Below are positions 24,516 to 32,274 of a DNA stretch of 64,000 bases, piece after piece; position 1 is the stretch's first letter, and every line of letters begins with the position of its first letter. The notes under the pieces were generated by a model. It searched no databases and had not been told where the DNA came from. It saw nothing but the letters and a program-made list of their open reading frames with translations. A program made the translations under genes and the position numbers. Source of the DNA: Desulfobacula sp. (lineage in GTDB: Bacteria > Desulfobacterota > Desulfobacteria > Desulfobacterales > Desulfobacteraceae); contig NZ_JAQYWD010000007.1 in the NCBI RefSeq assembly GCF_030145145.1, positions 93,012 to 157,011 of the forward strand, given 5' to 3'.

Positions 24516-26537
24516 TTATTCTTTTTTTTCATATCCCATGGGCAGTTGTTTAAACCGACCGCCATGGATGATGGGGTCCCCTTTATATCCCAGGGCTTTA
24601 AAATTGATATAATCGGTTTTTTCAATCAAATGCGCCACATCCCTTCCCTGGGATTTCATGTAGGAAAAGTCTGTCCCCTTGTGGGCAATCTGTTTAAAAT
24701 TAACATTGCGATTGTCCTGGTGGCAGCGGTTACAGGTTTTGTCCCCTTTAAGGCTGTCATGACACTGAACACAGGACAGGGCCATGTTGGCCGGCATGAC
24801 TTCATGGTCCAGGCGCCAGTACATCCAGGTCTCTTTCCACCTGTATGATCCGCTGTAGTCAAGCCCCACCGCCTTCATACCATCCTGGAACGCTTTTTCC
24901 CAATCAAAGTGTTTCCAGTAAGCTGTGCTGTCTTCCTTGTCCCGGGGCCAGAGATGGGGAACCAGGATATAATCATGGTCTGCATCCACCGCCTGGATCG
25001 CTTTCATCATTTTAAACGGGGTTATTTTGGATCCTGGATCATGAATGGACCCCACAGGCTCAGTGAGGTTGATAATATCGGCATTGATGTCCACCTTGTC
25101 GCCGATGAAGACGCGCTTCATATAGCCTGAGTCCCATGCATAATTGGGTACGGCAGATTCTTCCCATTTGAATTCACCCTTTTTCTTGTTGTAATCGGGT
25201 TTGCCGTATTTGTCTTTTTTGGGTTTACGGTTTTTGTCCCCGGCTTTGGACCAGTCCCACCAGGTCTTGGTGGGTTTGCATTTGGCAAAAACCGGTGCAT
25301 GACAGACATTGCAGTCCAGGGTTTTGGCATGGTTGTTTAAATGGTGATCCAGAACACTGCCGCAATAGTGGGGGTCTTCTGAATGGCACTGCTGGCAGGA
25401 CACCTTGCCTTCGGCAACCGGGACGGATGAGCTCCGGCCCGCAATTTTATGGTTCCGTGTCTCATGGCACTCGGTACAGGAAAAATCATATCCCCCCATG
25501 TGAATATCACAGCTCCGGCTGGGTTCAAGGAGCTGCCGGGACAGGTCTGCATGTTTAACCGCATCCCCTCCCCCGCCATTGAAGTGGCAGGAGCCGCAAC
25601 TGGCACGACTGGAATGACCCACATTCTGGGCAACCAATTTCAAGTCCACATCTTTTTCGGGCATGCCAGCTCCCGGCGGTGCTTTTTTATATTTGCCCGT
25701 GGTATCATGGCACACCAGGCAATCCATTTTTGTTTTATCGGTGAAATCAAATGACGCATCTTTCCATCCATACCCTGCATGACAGCTTGTGCAACGAGCC
25801 TCGTTGCTGATGGGGCTGATTCAGTAGTTGTTCAGGGCGGTGGTGCCCTTGCCGTGCATGATATCCTTTCGATGCCCTGTGGTATAAGGAGAGGGCCCTT
25901 TCCACAGCCAGTGGGCGGTTGTCAGCATGTCTTCTGCCTGGGTGTCATGGCACCGCAGACATTCTGCCGTCACCTGGAAGGGATCTGCATTGTCCGGCAA
26001 GTTCACCAGTTCTTTATGATCGGGAACATTCTGCAAATGACACCCTTTGCAGTCCACAGGCCCTTTGGCCTGTTCCTGGTGGCAGGCCATACATTGTTGA
26101 TGGTATGCGGCCTTAAGGCCGATCCGCTCCGGATGATCCGGGTTAAAAGAGTCCTGATGGCAGGCAGAGCACCGTGTTGTTTCCAGGGCAGTGTCATCTT
26201 TTGGCCGGTAATGATGGCACTTGCTGCAATCGTTGGTGAGATTTGCATGCCGTTTGTGGGAAAACCGCACCGGCTCGTAATGGTCTTCTCTTTTTTTGAT
26301 GATGGGACTGTCCAGCAGGAAATAGGTATCTGTCACATCTTGTATGGAGATGCCGGTATCCATAAGGGATATCCGCCGTGTAATCTGATCGTCATTCTTG
26401 TATTCTGTCACAAAGGGGACCACTTCCTTTGCCCGTTCCTTTGCCCGTTCCTGATCTGGTGCCTTCCAGACCTCTGCCACACAAAGGACAGGGGTCAAAA
26501 TCAGGCAAGTCACCAGAAAAATAATGCGCTTTATCAT
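24516..26537 (-). CDS. Putative selenocysteine-containing octahaem tetrathionate reductase-like cytochrome c (13 CxxCH), UGA read-through
   Basis: Two adjacent frames are one gene broken only by UGA at 25821-25823. Read through, it gives 673 residues: a signal peptide, four CxxCH in an N-terminal c3-like segment (CSKCH, CSACH, CMACH, CKGCH), then CLRCH, NNY-UGA, CTSCH, CLVCH, CGSCH, CTECH, CQQCH, CNVCH, CVQCH and CNRCH. From CLRCH on it follows the octahaem tetrathionate reductase (OTR) family, including GYGWKD and GGGGDAVKH, which holds the Asp and the haem-ligand Lys of the OTR active site. UGA replaces the active-site Cys of NNFC. A SECIS-like hairpin follows. A simple nonsense mutation is the alternative, but both halves are intact. 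ATGA overlap couples it to the HybB-like gene upstream. Confidence 0.82.
25783..25823 (-). promoter_or_regulatory. SECIS-like stem-loop following the in-frame UGA
   Basis: Minus-strand RNA after the UGA contains GCAACGAGGCUCGUUGC (25807-25791): a 6-bp stem with the loop AGGCU, or 7 bp around GGC. CAGC and GCUG form a possible lower stem. The apical loop begins 19 bases after the UGA; in E. coli fdhF the distance is 17 and the loop is AGGUCU. Both the distance and the GG-containing loop fit bacterial SECIS rules. Confidence 0.7.
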
Positions 26538-27733
26538 GTTGAGACCTCCTTGGGTGCCTGTAAAACCGGCAGATATGTCACAGCAAATCGATAGATAAAC
26601 ATCAGCGTTGCAATGAGTCCCAGCGTGACCATCAGTTCTCCGGGTGCAGGGAAATAAACGTTTTCACTCAATGGCGGTTGGTATCCGACAATAAACACAT
26701 TGATCCGGTTCAGCGCCACACCACCGACAATCAAAGACGCTGCTGTAAAAATACCGGTCCGGGAATGCCTGACCCGTTCAAAAAGCAGCATCACCCAGGG
26801 CATGATCACCCCGAACAGCAGTTCTATTACAAATGAATTGGTCTGATAATTCCCATCGAAAAGGTACACATAGGTCCCCCTGACAACCATGTCGCCAATT
26901 TTGAGCAGCAGGTAGATGCCCAGGAGAAAAATCGTCACCCGGGTTAACGGTGTCAGAATATTCATCTCGGCATCCAATTTGAATGAAGACGTGGCAATGG
27001 TTGTTTCAACCACCACCATTGGATACCCCACGGCAAAGGCGGATGTCAGGAACAAAAGGGGTAAAATGGGGGTGTACCACAACGGGTGAAGTTTGGTGGG
27101 TGCCACCAGCATGAGGGACCCCAGACTGGATTGATGCATACAGGACAGGACAACCCCGAGAATGATAAAGATCCACATGATTTTATCCAGGATGGCATCC
27201 CCGATTTTCAGTATCATATCCACCAGGCCATTCAATGCGGACAACAGACCCGGAAGGTTCACCCGGCCTTTAAACTGCTCTGCAATAATGGGAAAAAATT
27301 CGATGTATAACACATTCAGATACACCATGACACACATGGCCACTTCAAACAGAACCGAGTTGGTGTTCCAGTTCACCATGGGTTTCCATATGGCCCAGGA
27401 CCGGCCGATATCCACTAAAAGCCCCAGGACAACAAAGGTATATCCCAGTACTGCCGTTAACAGTGCCGGCCGCGTAATGGGTTCGTAGAGATGTTTTCCA
27501 AGGATGTGCGCCAGGGCAGCCGTCGTAAACCCGCCGGCAGCAAGGGCAACACCGGTGGCCACATCCACGCCCACCCAGAGTCCCCAGGGCCGGGCATTGC
27601 TCAGATTGGTGACATACCCGATGCCGCCGGTAAATCTGGCAATAATAGAGATGGCCCCGGCAATCATAAACACCAGCATGACAAACACACCGGGGGTCCA
27701 GAATTTTTTATTTAAAGGACGTGCTCGCATCAT
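26534..27733 (-). CDS. HybB/NrfD-type quinol-oxidising membrane subunit
   Basis: A 399-residue polytopic membrane protein, about ten helices, of the NrfD/HybB/PsrC family. It has the characteristic early segment [23 protein letters not shown]. Members oxidise menaquinol and pass electrons to a HybA-type ferredoxin partner. ATGA overlaps join it to HybA upstream and to the UGA-containing cytochrome downstream, so the three are one translationally coupled unit. AAAGGAGG precedes the ATGATG start. Confidence 0.93.
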   Translation of the reverse strand: MMRARPLNKKFWTPGVFVMLVFMIAGAISIIARFTGGIGYVTNLSNARPWGLWVGVDVATGVALAAGGFTTAALAHILGKHLYEPITRPALLTAVLGYTFVVLGLLVDIGRSWAIWKPMVNWNTNSVLFEVAMCVMVYLNVLYIEFFPIIAEQFKGRVNLPGLLSALNGLVDMILKIGDAILDKIMWIFIILGVVLSCMHQSSLGSLMLVAPTKLHPLWYTPILPLLFLTSAFAVGYPMVVVETTIATSSFKLDAEMNILTPLTRVTIFLLGIYLLLKIGDMVVRGTYVYLFDGNYQTNSFVIELLFGVIMPWVMLLFERVRHSRTGIFTAASLIVGGVALNRINVFIVGYQPPLSENVYFPAPGELMVTLGLIATLMFIYRFAVTYLPVLQAPKEVST

Positions 27734-28644
27734 GCCCCTCCTTTGTTTTGCTGCTTTTCAGCTGTTTTATTTGATTTGGACATGACCGCACCTAAAACGC
27801 CAAACAGTGCCAGGGGCGACCACAGATAGCTGAACAGCGAATGTTGTATGGTTTCAGACAGTTTGGGTGAGGGAGTGTCCGGTAACACCGGCAGATTCAA
27901 GCGATCAAAGGGTATCGCCGAAATGTAGAGCCATGATGTGCCGCCGACCTCCCGCTCACCATACACATGCTGGATATATTTGCCTGGATTGTCTTTCAGC
28001 TTTTTATTGGCCACTTTTAAAAGGGTTTCGCGTTTTCCAAATGTCAGCGCCTCTGTGGGACAGATGGTTGCACAGCCGGGGATCCCCCCGTCTTTGGATA
28101 TCCTGTCATAACAAAAAGTACATTTCATCACCCGGGGGGTGATGGGATCATGATATTCATAGGCAGGAATTTCAAAGGGACAGGCCACCATACAATATCG
28201 GCAGCCAATGCATTTGCTTACATCATATCTGACCGTACCGGTCTCATCTTTGGTCAATGCACCGACAATGCAGGCAGATACACAGGCCGGGTCCTGACAA
28301 TGCATGCACTGAACCTTGACAAAGGTTGGCAGGGGGTTGTCAAACGCATCCAGTTTGCCGGTAAAATACCGGTTGACCACTGTAAACGCTTTTTCATCCG
28401 GCCGCCGTTTTTTCTCAAAGATCGTACATTGGCAATTGGGCCGTTCCGGTGTGGGCAGACCATTCACCTCACTGCAGGCCTCCTCGCATTTGCGACAGCC
28501 AACGCACCGGGTCAGATCCACCAGACATCCATACGGATCCGGGGGGGCTTTAGATTCCCATGCGCTGGCAGATGACGGCAGTGCTGCCACAGAGGCACCG
28601 GCTGCTCCCATGAATTTAAAAAAATGTCGTCTCGTAAGTTTCAT
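27730..28644 (-). CDS. HybA-type [4Fe-4S] ferredoxin subunit, Tat-exported
   Basis: A 304-residue periplasmic electron-transfer protein. The twin-arginine signal [13 protein letters not shown] starts at residue 3. Four cluster motifs follow: [35 protein letters not shown] and CTFCYDRI with CATICP. A C-terminal helix ([14 protein letters not shown]) anchors it, as in HybA. The start at 28644 has GAGAGG directly upstream. It links the HybB-like quinol oxidase to the multihaem cytochrome encoded downstream. Confidence 0.93.
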   Translation of the reverse strand: MKLTRRHFFKFMGAAGASVAALPSSASAWESKAPPDPYGCLVDLTRCVGCRKCEEACSEVNGLPTPERPNCQCTIFEKKRRPDEKAFTVVNRYFTGKLDAFDNPLPTFVKVQCMHCQDPACVSACIVGALTKDETGTVRYDVSKCIGCRYCMVACPFEIPAYEYHDPITPRVMKCTFCYDRISKDGGIPGCATICPTEALTFGKRETLLKVANKKLKDNPGKYIQHVYGEREVGGTSWLYISAIPFDRLNLPVLPDTPSPKLSETIQHSLFSYLWSPLALFGVLGAVMSKSNKTAEKQQNKGGA

Positions 28645-28710
28645 ATCCTCTCCCATGAATAACCATCCATATCAATTGTACCTTCACCTTCCGGGGCGAT
28701 AAAACCGATT

Positions 28711-28986
28711 TTAAACATAACTTGTCCGGGTCACTTGATCCTTATGATTATAACTTCGCGACCCTTTTTGTATGCCAAGACAAATGCCATCATCGGCCTC
28801 GTTCGTATATATCACCTCATCATTGGATCTTTTCACAATGATGATCAAATCCTTTACCACATCCCTGTCTGCCAGCATGACCTCTAATATTTCCCCTTTC
28901 TCCATGGATTTAAGGCGGCTTTTGCATTTGAGCAGATTCAGCGGTGAAATGACGCCCCTGAGATCCAATCTGATTTTTGATGTCAT
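28711..28986 (-). CDS. TusA/SirA-like protein lacking the catalytic cysteine
   Basis: A 91-residue TusA-fold protein: LDLRGVISPLNLLKCKSRLK, then MEKGEILEVMLAD and VIIVKR-type strands. Family members carry sulfur on the Cys of a CPxP motif; here the position reads ISPL with Ser instead of Cys, so direct persulfide transfer by that residue is not possible. A Cys six residues later may substitute. The start at 28986 has GGGAG before it. It is first in the cytochrome operon, just below a sigma-54 promoter. Confidence 0.8.
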   Translation of the reverse strand: MTSKIRLDLRGVISPLNLLKCKSRLKSMEKGEILEVMLADRDVVKDLIIIVKRSNDEVIYTNEADDGICLGIQKGSRSYNHKDQVTRTSYV

Positions 28987-29030
28987 ACCGACTCCCACCC
29001 TTAAACAATAAAATAATAAAAAGACCAGGG

Positions 29031-29047
29031 TTGCAACAGGCGTACCG
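29031..29047 (-). promoter_or_regulatory. Sigma-54 promoter of the TusA-HybA-HybB-cytochrome operon
   Basis: The minus strand reads CGGTACGCCTGTTGCAA: GG and GC are ten bases apart, the ACG and TTGCA parts match the consensus, and only two positions deviate. It lies about 45 bases before the TusA-like start and about 115-175 bases from the TTTAAAC dyads by regulator B. Confidence 0.72.
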
Positions 29048-29123
29048 TTGACACCCGACAGGTCTCCTGAAATCCCTATCTATCTGGTTTTATGTATAAA
29101 ATATTCGGATTAAGTGGGGCCGG

Positions 29124-29152
29124 TTGACACTGGGAAAAATTGATAGTATTTA
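29124..29152 (+). promoter_or_regulatory. Sigma-70 promoter of regulator B
   Basis: TTGACA (29124-29129) and TATTTA (29147-29152) are separated by 17 bases. The operator dyads start immediately downstream, where a bound protein would block the polymerase. Confidence 0.6.
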
Positions 29153-29159
29153 AATATAT

Positions 29160-29207
29160 GTTTAAATGTGAGTCACATTTAAACGATTGTTTAAACACTT
29201 AAACAAT
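29160..29207. promoter_or_regulatory. Double TTTAAAC dyad: operator/enhancer of regulator B
   Basis: First dyad: GTTTAAATGTG and CACATTTAAAC, 11-bp perfect arms with a three-base spacer (29160-29184). Second: ATTGTTTAA and TTAAACAAT with a four-base spacer (29186-29207). Both are likely sites for the Fis-type HTH of the adjacent regulator, serving autorepression and activation of the divergent cytochrome operon. Confidence 0.75.
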
Positions 29208-29225
29208 TGTTAACGGAGGGCGTTA

Positions 29226-30623
29226 ATGAATGAGCATGAGATGAATACGTTCTGGAAAAAAATTGTCAATACCATTAATGACGGATTGATGTTCATTGGG
29301 CCCGAAGGGTCCATTTTAATGGTCAATAAAGCCTTTGAAACCCTCACCGGATATACGTCAAAACAAGCCATCGGCATGTCCTGCGAGATGCTGGGGTGTG
29401 ATGCCTGTGAACACACCCTTCAAACGAACAAACAATCGGCATGGTGCAAATTGTTTGAACCGGGCCAGCAGGATATGAAAAAATGCAGATGTCATGTGAA
29501 GTGCAAGGATGGCAGTTTTTTACCGGTGTTAAAAAATGCGTCCGTGCTGTGGGATGAAAACCAGACAGCCCTCGGCATTGTTGAAACGTTAACCGACATT
29601 TCCGAGTTGACCAAACTGGATGAAAAGGTCCATATCCTTTCCCGGCAATGCGACAGGGAAAATGATTTTCTCGGTATCGTGGGCAGATCGCCTGAAATGC
29701 AGCAGGTGTTTGACATGATTCGAAAAGCGGCGGACAGCAGAGCACCTGTCATCATTCTGGGGGAAAGCGGCACCGGAAAAGAACTGGTGGCAAATGCGAT
29801 TCATTTATGCGGTTCCCGGAAGAACGGCCCATTTCTTCAGCTCAATTGCGCGGCATTGAATGACGCCGTCCTTGAAAGTGAATTGTTCGGCCATGCCAAA
29901 GGGGCTTTCACCGGTGCTTACAATAATCGTATCGGTCGATTTGAAGCGGCCAACAATGGTGATTTTTTCCTGGATGAAATTGGTGATATCCCCATGTCGA
30001 TTCAGACCAAACTCTTGCGGGTTCTCGAGTCAGGACAATTTGAAAGAGTGGGGGATATCTCCCCCATCAAGGTGGACGTCCGCATTATTACCGCCACCAA
30101 CAGGGATCTTGAGGAACTGATCGATAAAAATGAATTCCGACAGGATTTGCTGTTCAGGATTAATGTTATTCCCATCCACCTGCCGCCCTTGAGAAACAGG
30201 CGAGAAGATATCCCTTTGTTAATCCATTCGTTTATTCGTCACCTGAATATCCATACCGGCAAACACATCAACGGGTTAAGTCATGGTGCCATGGAAGCGG
30301 TCATGGATTACCGCTGGCCAGGCAATATCAGGGAACTGAAAAATGCCATGGAGTATGCGTTTGTCATAACAGACGGCCCGGCCATCCAGCAGGACCATTT
30401 ACCCAGGAAAATCAGTGCGGCAAACCTCCCCATCTATTCCCCTGCCCCGCCCTTGCCCAAAAAAGATGCCGCGTTCAATGAAAAAGCGCAATTGATCGAA
30501 GCGCTCCAACAGACAAACGGCAACCAGACAAAGGCGGCAAAACTGCTGAAGATTAACAGGGTGACGGTCTGGAACCGGATGAGAAAATACGGACTTGACC
30601 TGAAAAAAGTGTTGTCCGTATGA
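29226..30623 (+). CDS. Sigma-54 regulator B: cysteine-rich PAS, AAA+, Fis-type HTH
   Basis: A 465-residue enhancer-binding protein with the same plan as regulators A and C. Its PAS domain is the richest in cysteine: CEMLGCDACEH, WCKLF, and KKCRCHVKCKDG, nine in about 60 residues. AAA+ landmarks are [22 protein letters not shown] and WPGNIREL. The HTH reads NQTKAAKLLKINRVTVWNRM, which differs from A and C at the recognition helix, in line with its different operator. GGAGGG precedes the start by five bases. It is divergent from the UGA-containing cytochrome operon and is its likely activator. Confidence 0.93.
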   Translation: MNEHEMNTFWKKIVNTINDGLMFIGPEGSILMVNKAFETLTGYTSKQAIGMSCEMLGCDACEHTLQTNKQSAWCKLFEPGQQDMKKCRCHVKCKDGSFLPVLKNASVLWDENQTALGIVETLTDISELTKLDEKVHILSRQCDRENDFLGIVGRSPEMQQVFDMIRKAADSRAPVIILGESGTGKELVANAIHLCGSRKNGPFLQLNCAALNDAVLESELFGHAKGAFTGAYNNRIGRFEAANNGDFFLDEIGDIPMSIQTKLLRVLESGQFERVGDISPIKVDVRIITATNRDLEELIDKNEFRQDLLFRINVIPIHLPPLRNRREDIPLLIHSFIRHLNIHTGKHINGLSHGAMEAVMDYRWPGNIRELKNAMEYAFVITDGPAIQQDHLPRKISAANLPIYSPAPPLPKKDAAFNEKAQLIEALQQTNGNQTKAAKLLKINRVTVWNRMRKYGLDLKKVLSV

Positions 30624-30636
30624 TCCTGATCCAGAG

Positions 30637-31329
30637 TTATTGATTTTTTAAACGGATTAACGCATCGGTTAACAATCCCTTAAACCGATCCAGTGTAATG
30701 GGATATGCCTGCATGGGGATGCCCATCCAGTCACAATAGTCAAGAAATTCTTCGGGTTTTTCCGCCATGTATTGATCCAGGTATCCGATACCATCAAGGA
30801 CAATGGCCCCCCCGGTATGTCTTGGAAAGTTTTCATTGGCAAGGGCTTTATCCCACCCGTCAAAAACCTGTTTTTTAAATTTTACCCATCCCGGTGTCAT
30901 AAACCATACGGGTTCACCACCGGCCAGTTCGTCTACAGCCTGTTTCATCTCCGCCTCACTGGCCAGCATTCCCATGCAATGGGAGGCTTCGATCCTGGAA
31001 ACGTGCACACCTTGTTCCTCGATAATGTGTTTCATTAACCGGGTGGGATTGTCCGCATTCACATAGCAGTACTTGCCACCATAGACAACGATCACTCCCT
31101 TGGCAACTGCCTTGGCTTTATCGATAAATTTTATGAGCTGGGTTTCCAGTTCAGGAATATCCTGGTGAAGTCCCGGGGTTGTAAAAAAAATATGAGGGGT
31201 ATCAAGAAACCCTTCTTTTACCAGGTAGTTGATTTCAGGGCTCAAGGTGCCACAGGATACGATTGCTGTCTCATTAAACGTTTGTTCTTCCAAGGTAATC
31301 TCCTCAATATCATTATTAATCCGAATCAC
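30637..31329 (-). CDS. DUF1638 domain protein
   Basis: A 230-residue soluble protein of the DUF1638 family, recognised from IVSCGTL at the start, VVYGGKYCYVN in the middle, ASHCMGML and WFMTPGWVKF. Members often occur with corrinoid methyltransferase genes in anaerobes and archaea, but the biochemical role is unknown. Conserved Cys, Tyr and His suggest a metal or cofactor site. It is last of three genes read from a sigma-54-like promoter at 32078 and overlaps the preceding gene by 14 bases. Confidence 0.75.
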   Translation of the reverse strand: MIRINNDIEEITLEEQTFNETAIVSCGTLSPEINYLVKEGFLDTPHIFFTTPGLHQDIPELETQLIKFIDKAKAVAKGVIVVYGGKYCYVNADNPTRLMKHIIEEQGVHVSRIEASHCMGMLASEAEMKQAVDELAGGEPVWFMTPGWVKFKKQVFDGWDKALANENFPRHTGGAIVLDGIGYLDQYMAEKPEEFLDYCDWMGIPMQAYPITLDRFKGLLTDALIRLKNQ

Positions 31330-31579
31330 TGTTCAATTCACCTTCAGGGATATCTTCACCTGGCCGCCAGGTTACAAATTCGGTTGTTAACAGCACATCG
31401 CCGGCAGCCACGGCTTTATCTGTCCAGACAATGCGAGTATTGCATTCCCAGACTTTTTTTCCCAGTTCGTTTTGTCTTTTCGATAAGGCCTTATCAGATT
31501 CATCTCTGCCGGCATGAACGGAAATAACTTTTTTTTGAGTTTGATCTAAATGATGATCATCATAAATTAATGCATACAT
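31316..31579 (-). CDS. Hypothetical protein, 87 residues
   Basis: A small acidic protein that I do not recognise. It starts MYALIYDDHHLDQTQKKVIS and contains a KKVWECNTRIVW stretch with its only cysteine. GGAGGCC precedes the ATG, so it is probably translated. It overlaps the DUF1638 gene by 14 bases and follows the DUF4242-like gene, so the three form a mini-operon. No signal peptide or membrane helix. Confidence 0.7.
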   Translation of the reverse strand: MYALIYDDHHLDQTQKKVISVHAGRDESDKALSKRQNELGKKVWECNTRIVWTDKAVAAGDVLLTTEFVTWRPGEDIPEGELNSDSD

Positions 31580-31677
31580 GGCGGCCTCCTTATTGTTAGA
31601 AAATTGGCGGTGTTTTTAACCATTAACGGGGCAGAGTGCAGGCTATTATTGTCGCCTGCACGCTTAAGTTAACGGCA

Positions 31678-31992
31678 TCAGTTACCCAGGGTATCTGCCA
31701 TGGACTCTTTTTCAAGATGCTCATCCCATTTTTCTCCCCACAGATCAGGAACGGTTTCTTCAACCTGAACAATGGACTCCCAGCTGATCCCGATTTCCGT
31801 AAAAATATTTTTAAGATCTTCTTCACTGGGGGCCAGCCATAAACAATAGCGAACCCCTTTTTTGTCATTAAAATAGGTTCTAATCCAGGTGGCTGTTTCA
31901 ACCTGGGCTAATTTTCTCCAATTGTCCTGCACCTCTTCACAATTGACGCCGGGGTTGTTATGAACCATCATATATTTATTGAGTTTTGTCAT
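31678..31992 (-). CDS. DUF4242-like (SCO4226-type) small protein
   Basis: A 104-residue protein with ferredoxin-like-fold features: an N-terminal KYMMVHNNPGVNCEEVQDNW and a central RYCLWLAPSEEDLKNIF. This resembles DUF4242 proteins, one of which binds nickel. The match is by eye and moderate. AAGGAGAC precedes the ATG. It is the first gene of the mini-operon ending in DUF1638. Confidence 0.55.
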   Translation of the reverse strand: MTKLNKYMMVHNNPGVNCEEVQDNWRKLAQVETATWIRTYFNDKKGVRYCLWLAPSEEDLKNIFTEIGISWESIVQVEETVPDLWGEKWDEHLEKESMADTLGN

Positions 31993-32077
31993 GATCCGTC
32001 TCCTTTTTTATCTGTTTTGTGTTTTTTTTAGTGCCCCAGCAAATGCGCATTTTAACAACTGAGTTAAAAAAGAGTAG

Positions 32078-32093
32078 ATCAATAAGTATGCCA
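32078..32093 (-). promoter_or_regulatory. Sigma-54-like promoter of the DUF4242/DUF1638 mini-operon
   Basis: The minus strand reads TGGCATACTTATTGAT, with the -24 TGGCA and ten-base spacing but GA at -12. It is nearly the same as the element at 10630. The start codon is about 85 bases downstream. A GTAACG half-site lies at 32201-32208 in the promoter of regulator C. Confidence 0.55.
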
Positions 32094-32186
32094 GGCAGTG
32101 GAAAATAGACTTCTATTTTTTATAACCATCTGTAATTAAAGATTAAATTTGATTTTATCCAATGAGGCTGAAAAAAAAATAACCGC

Positions 32187-32216
32187 TTGACAAGCCCGGG
32201 AACCGTTACCTATGAT
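32187..32216 (+). promoter_or_regulatory. Sigma-70 promoter of regulator C with embedded operator half-site
   Basis: TTGACA (32187) and TATGAT (32211) are 18 bases apart. The spacer carries CGTTACC, the complement of the GGTAACG core. The in-frame ATG at 32212 lies inside the -10 box, so translation must start later, at 32275. Confidence 0.7.
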
Positions 32217-32274
32217 GATATCTGTTCAGGGTGGCGCCATGGGTGGCGCCGACAATCAACAAAAGGATACGGAT

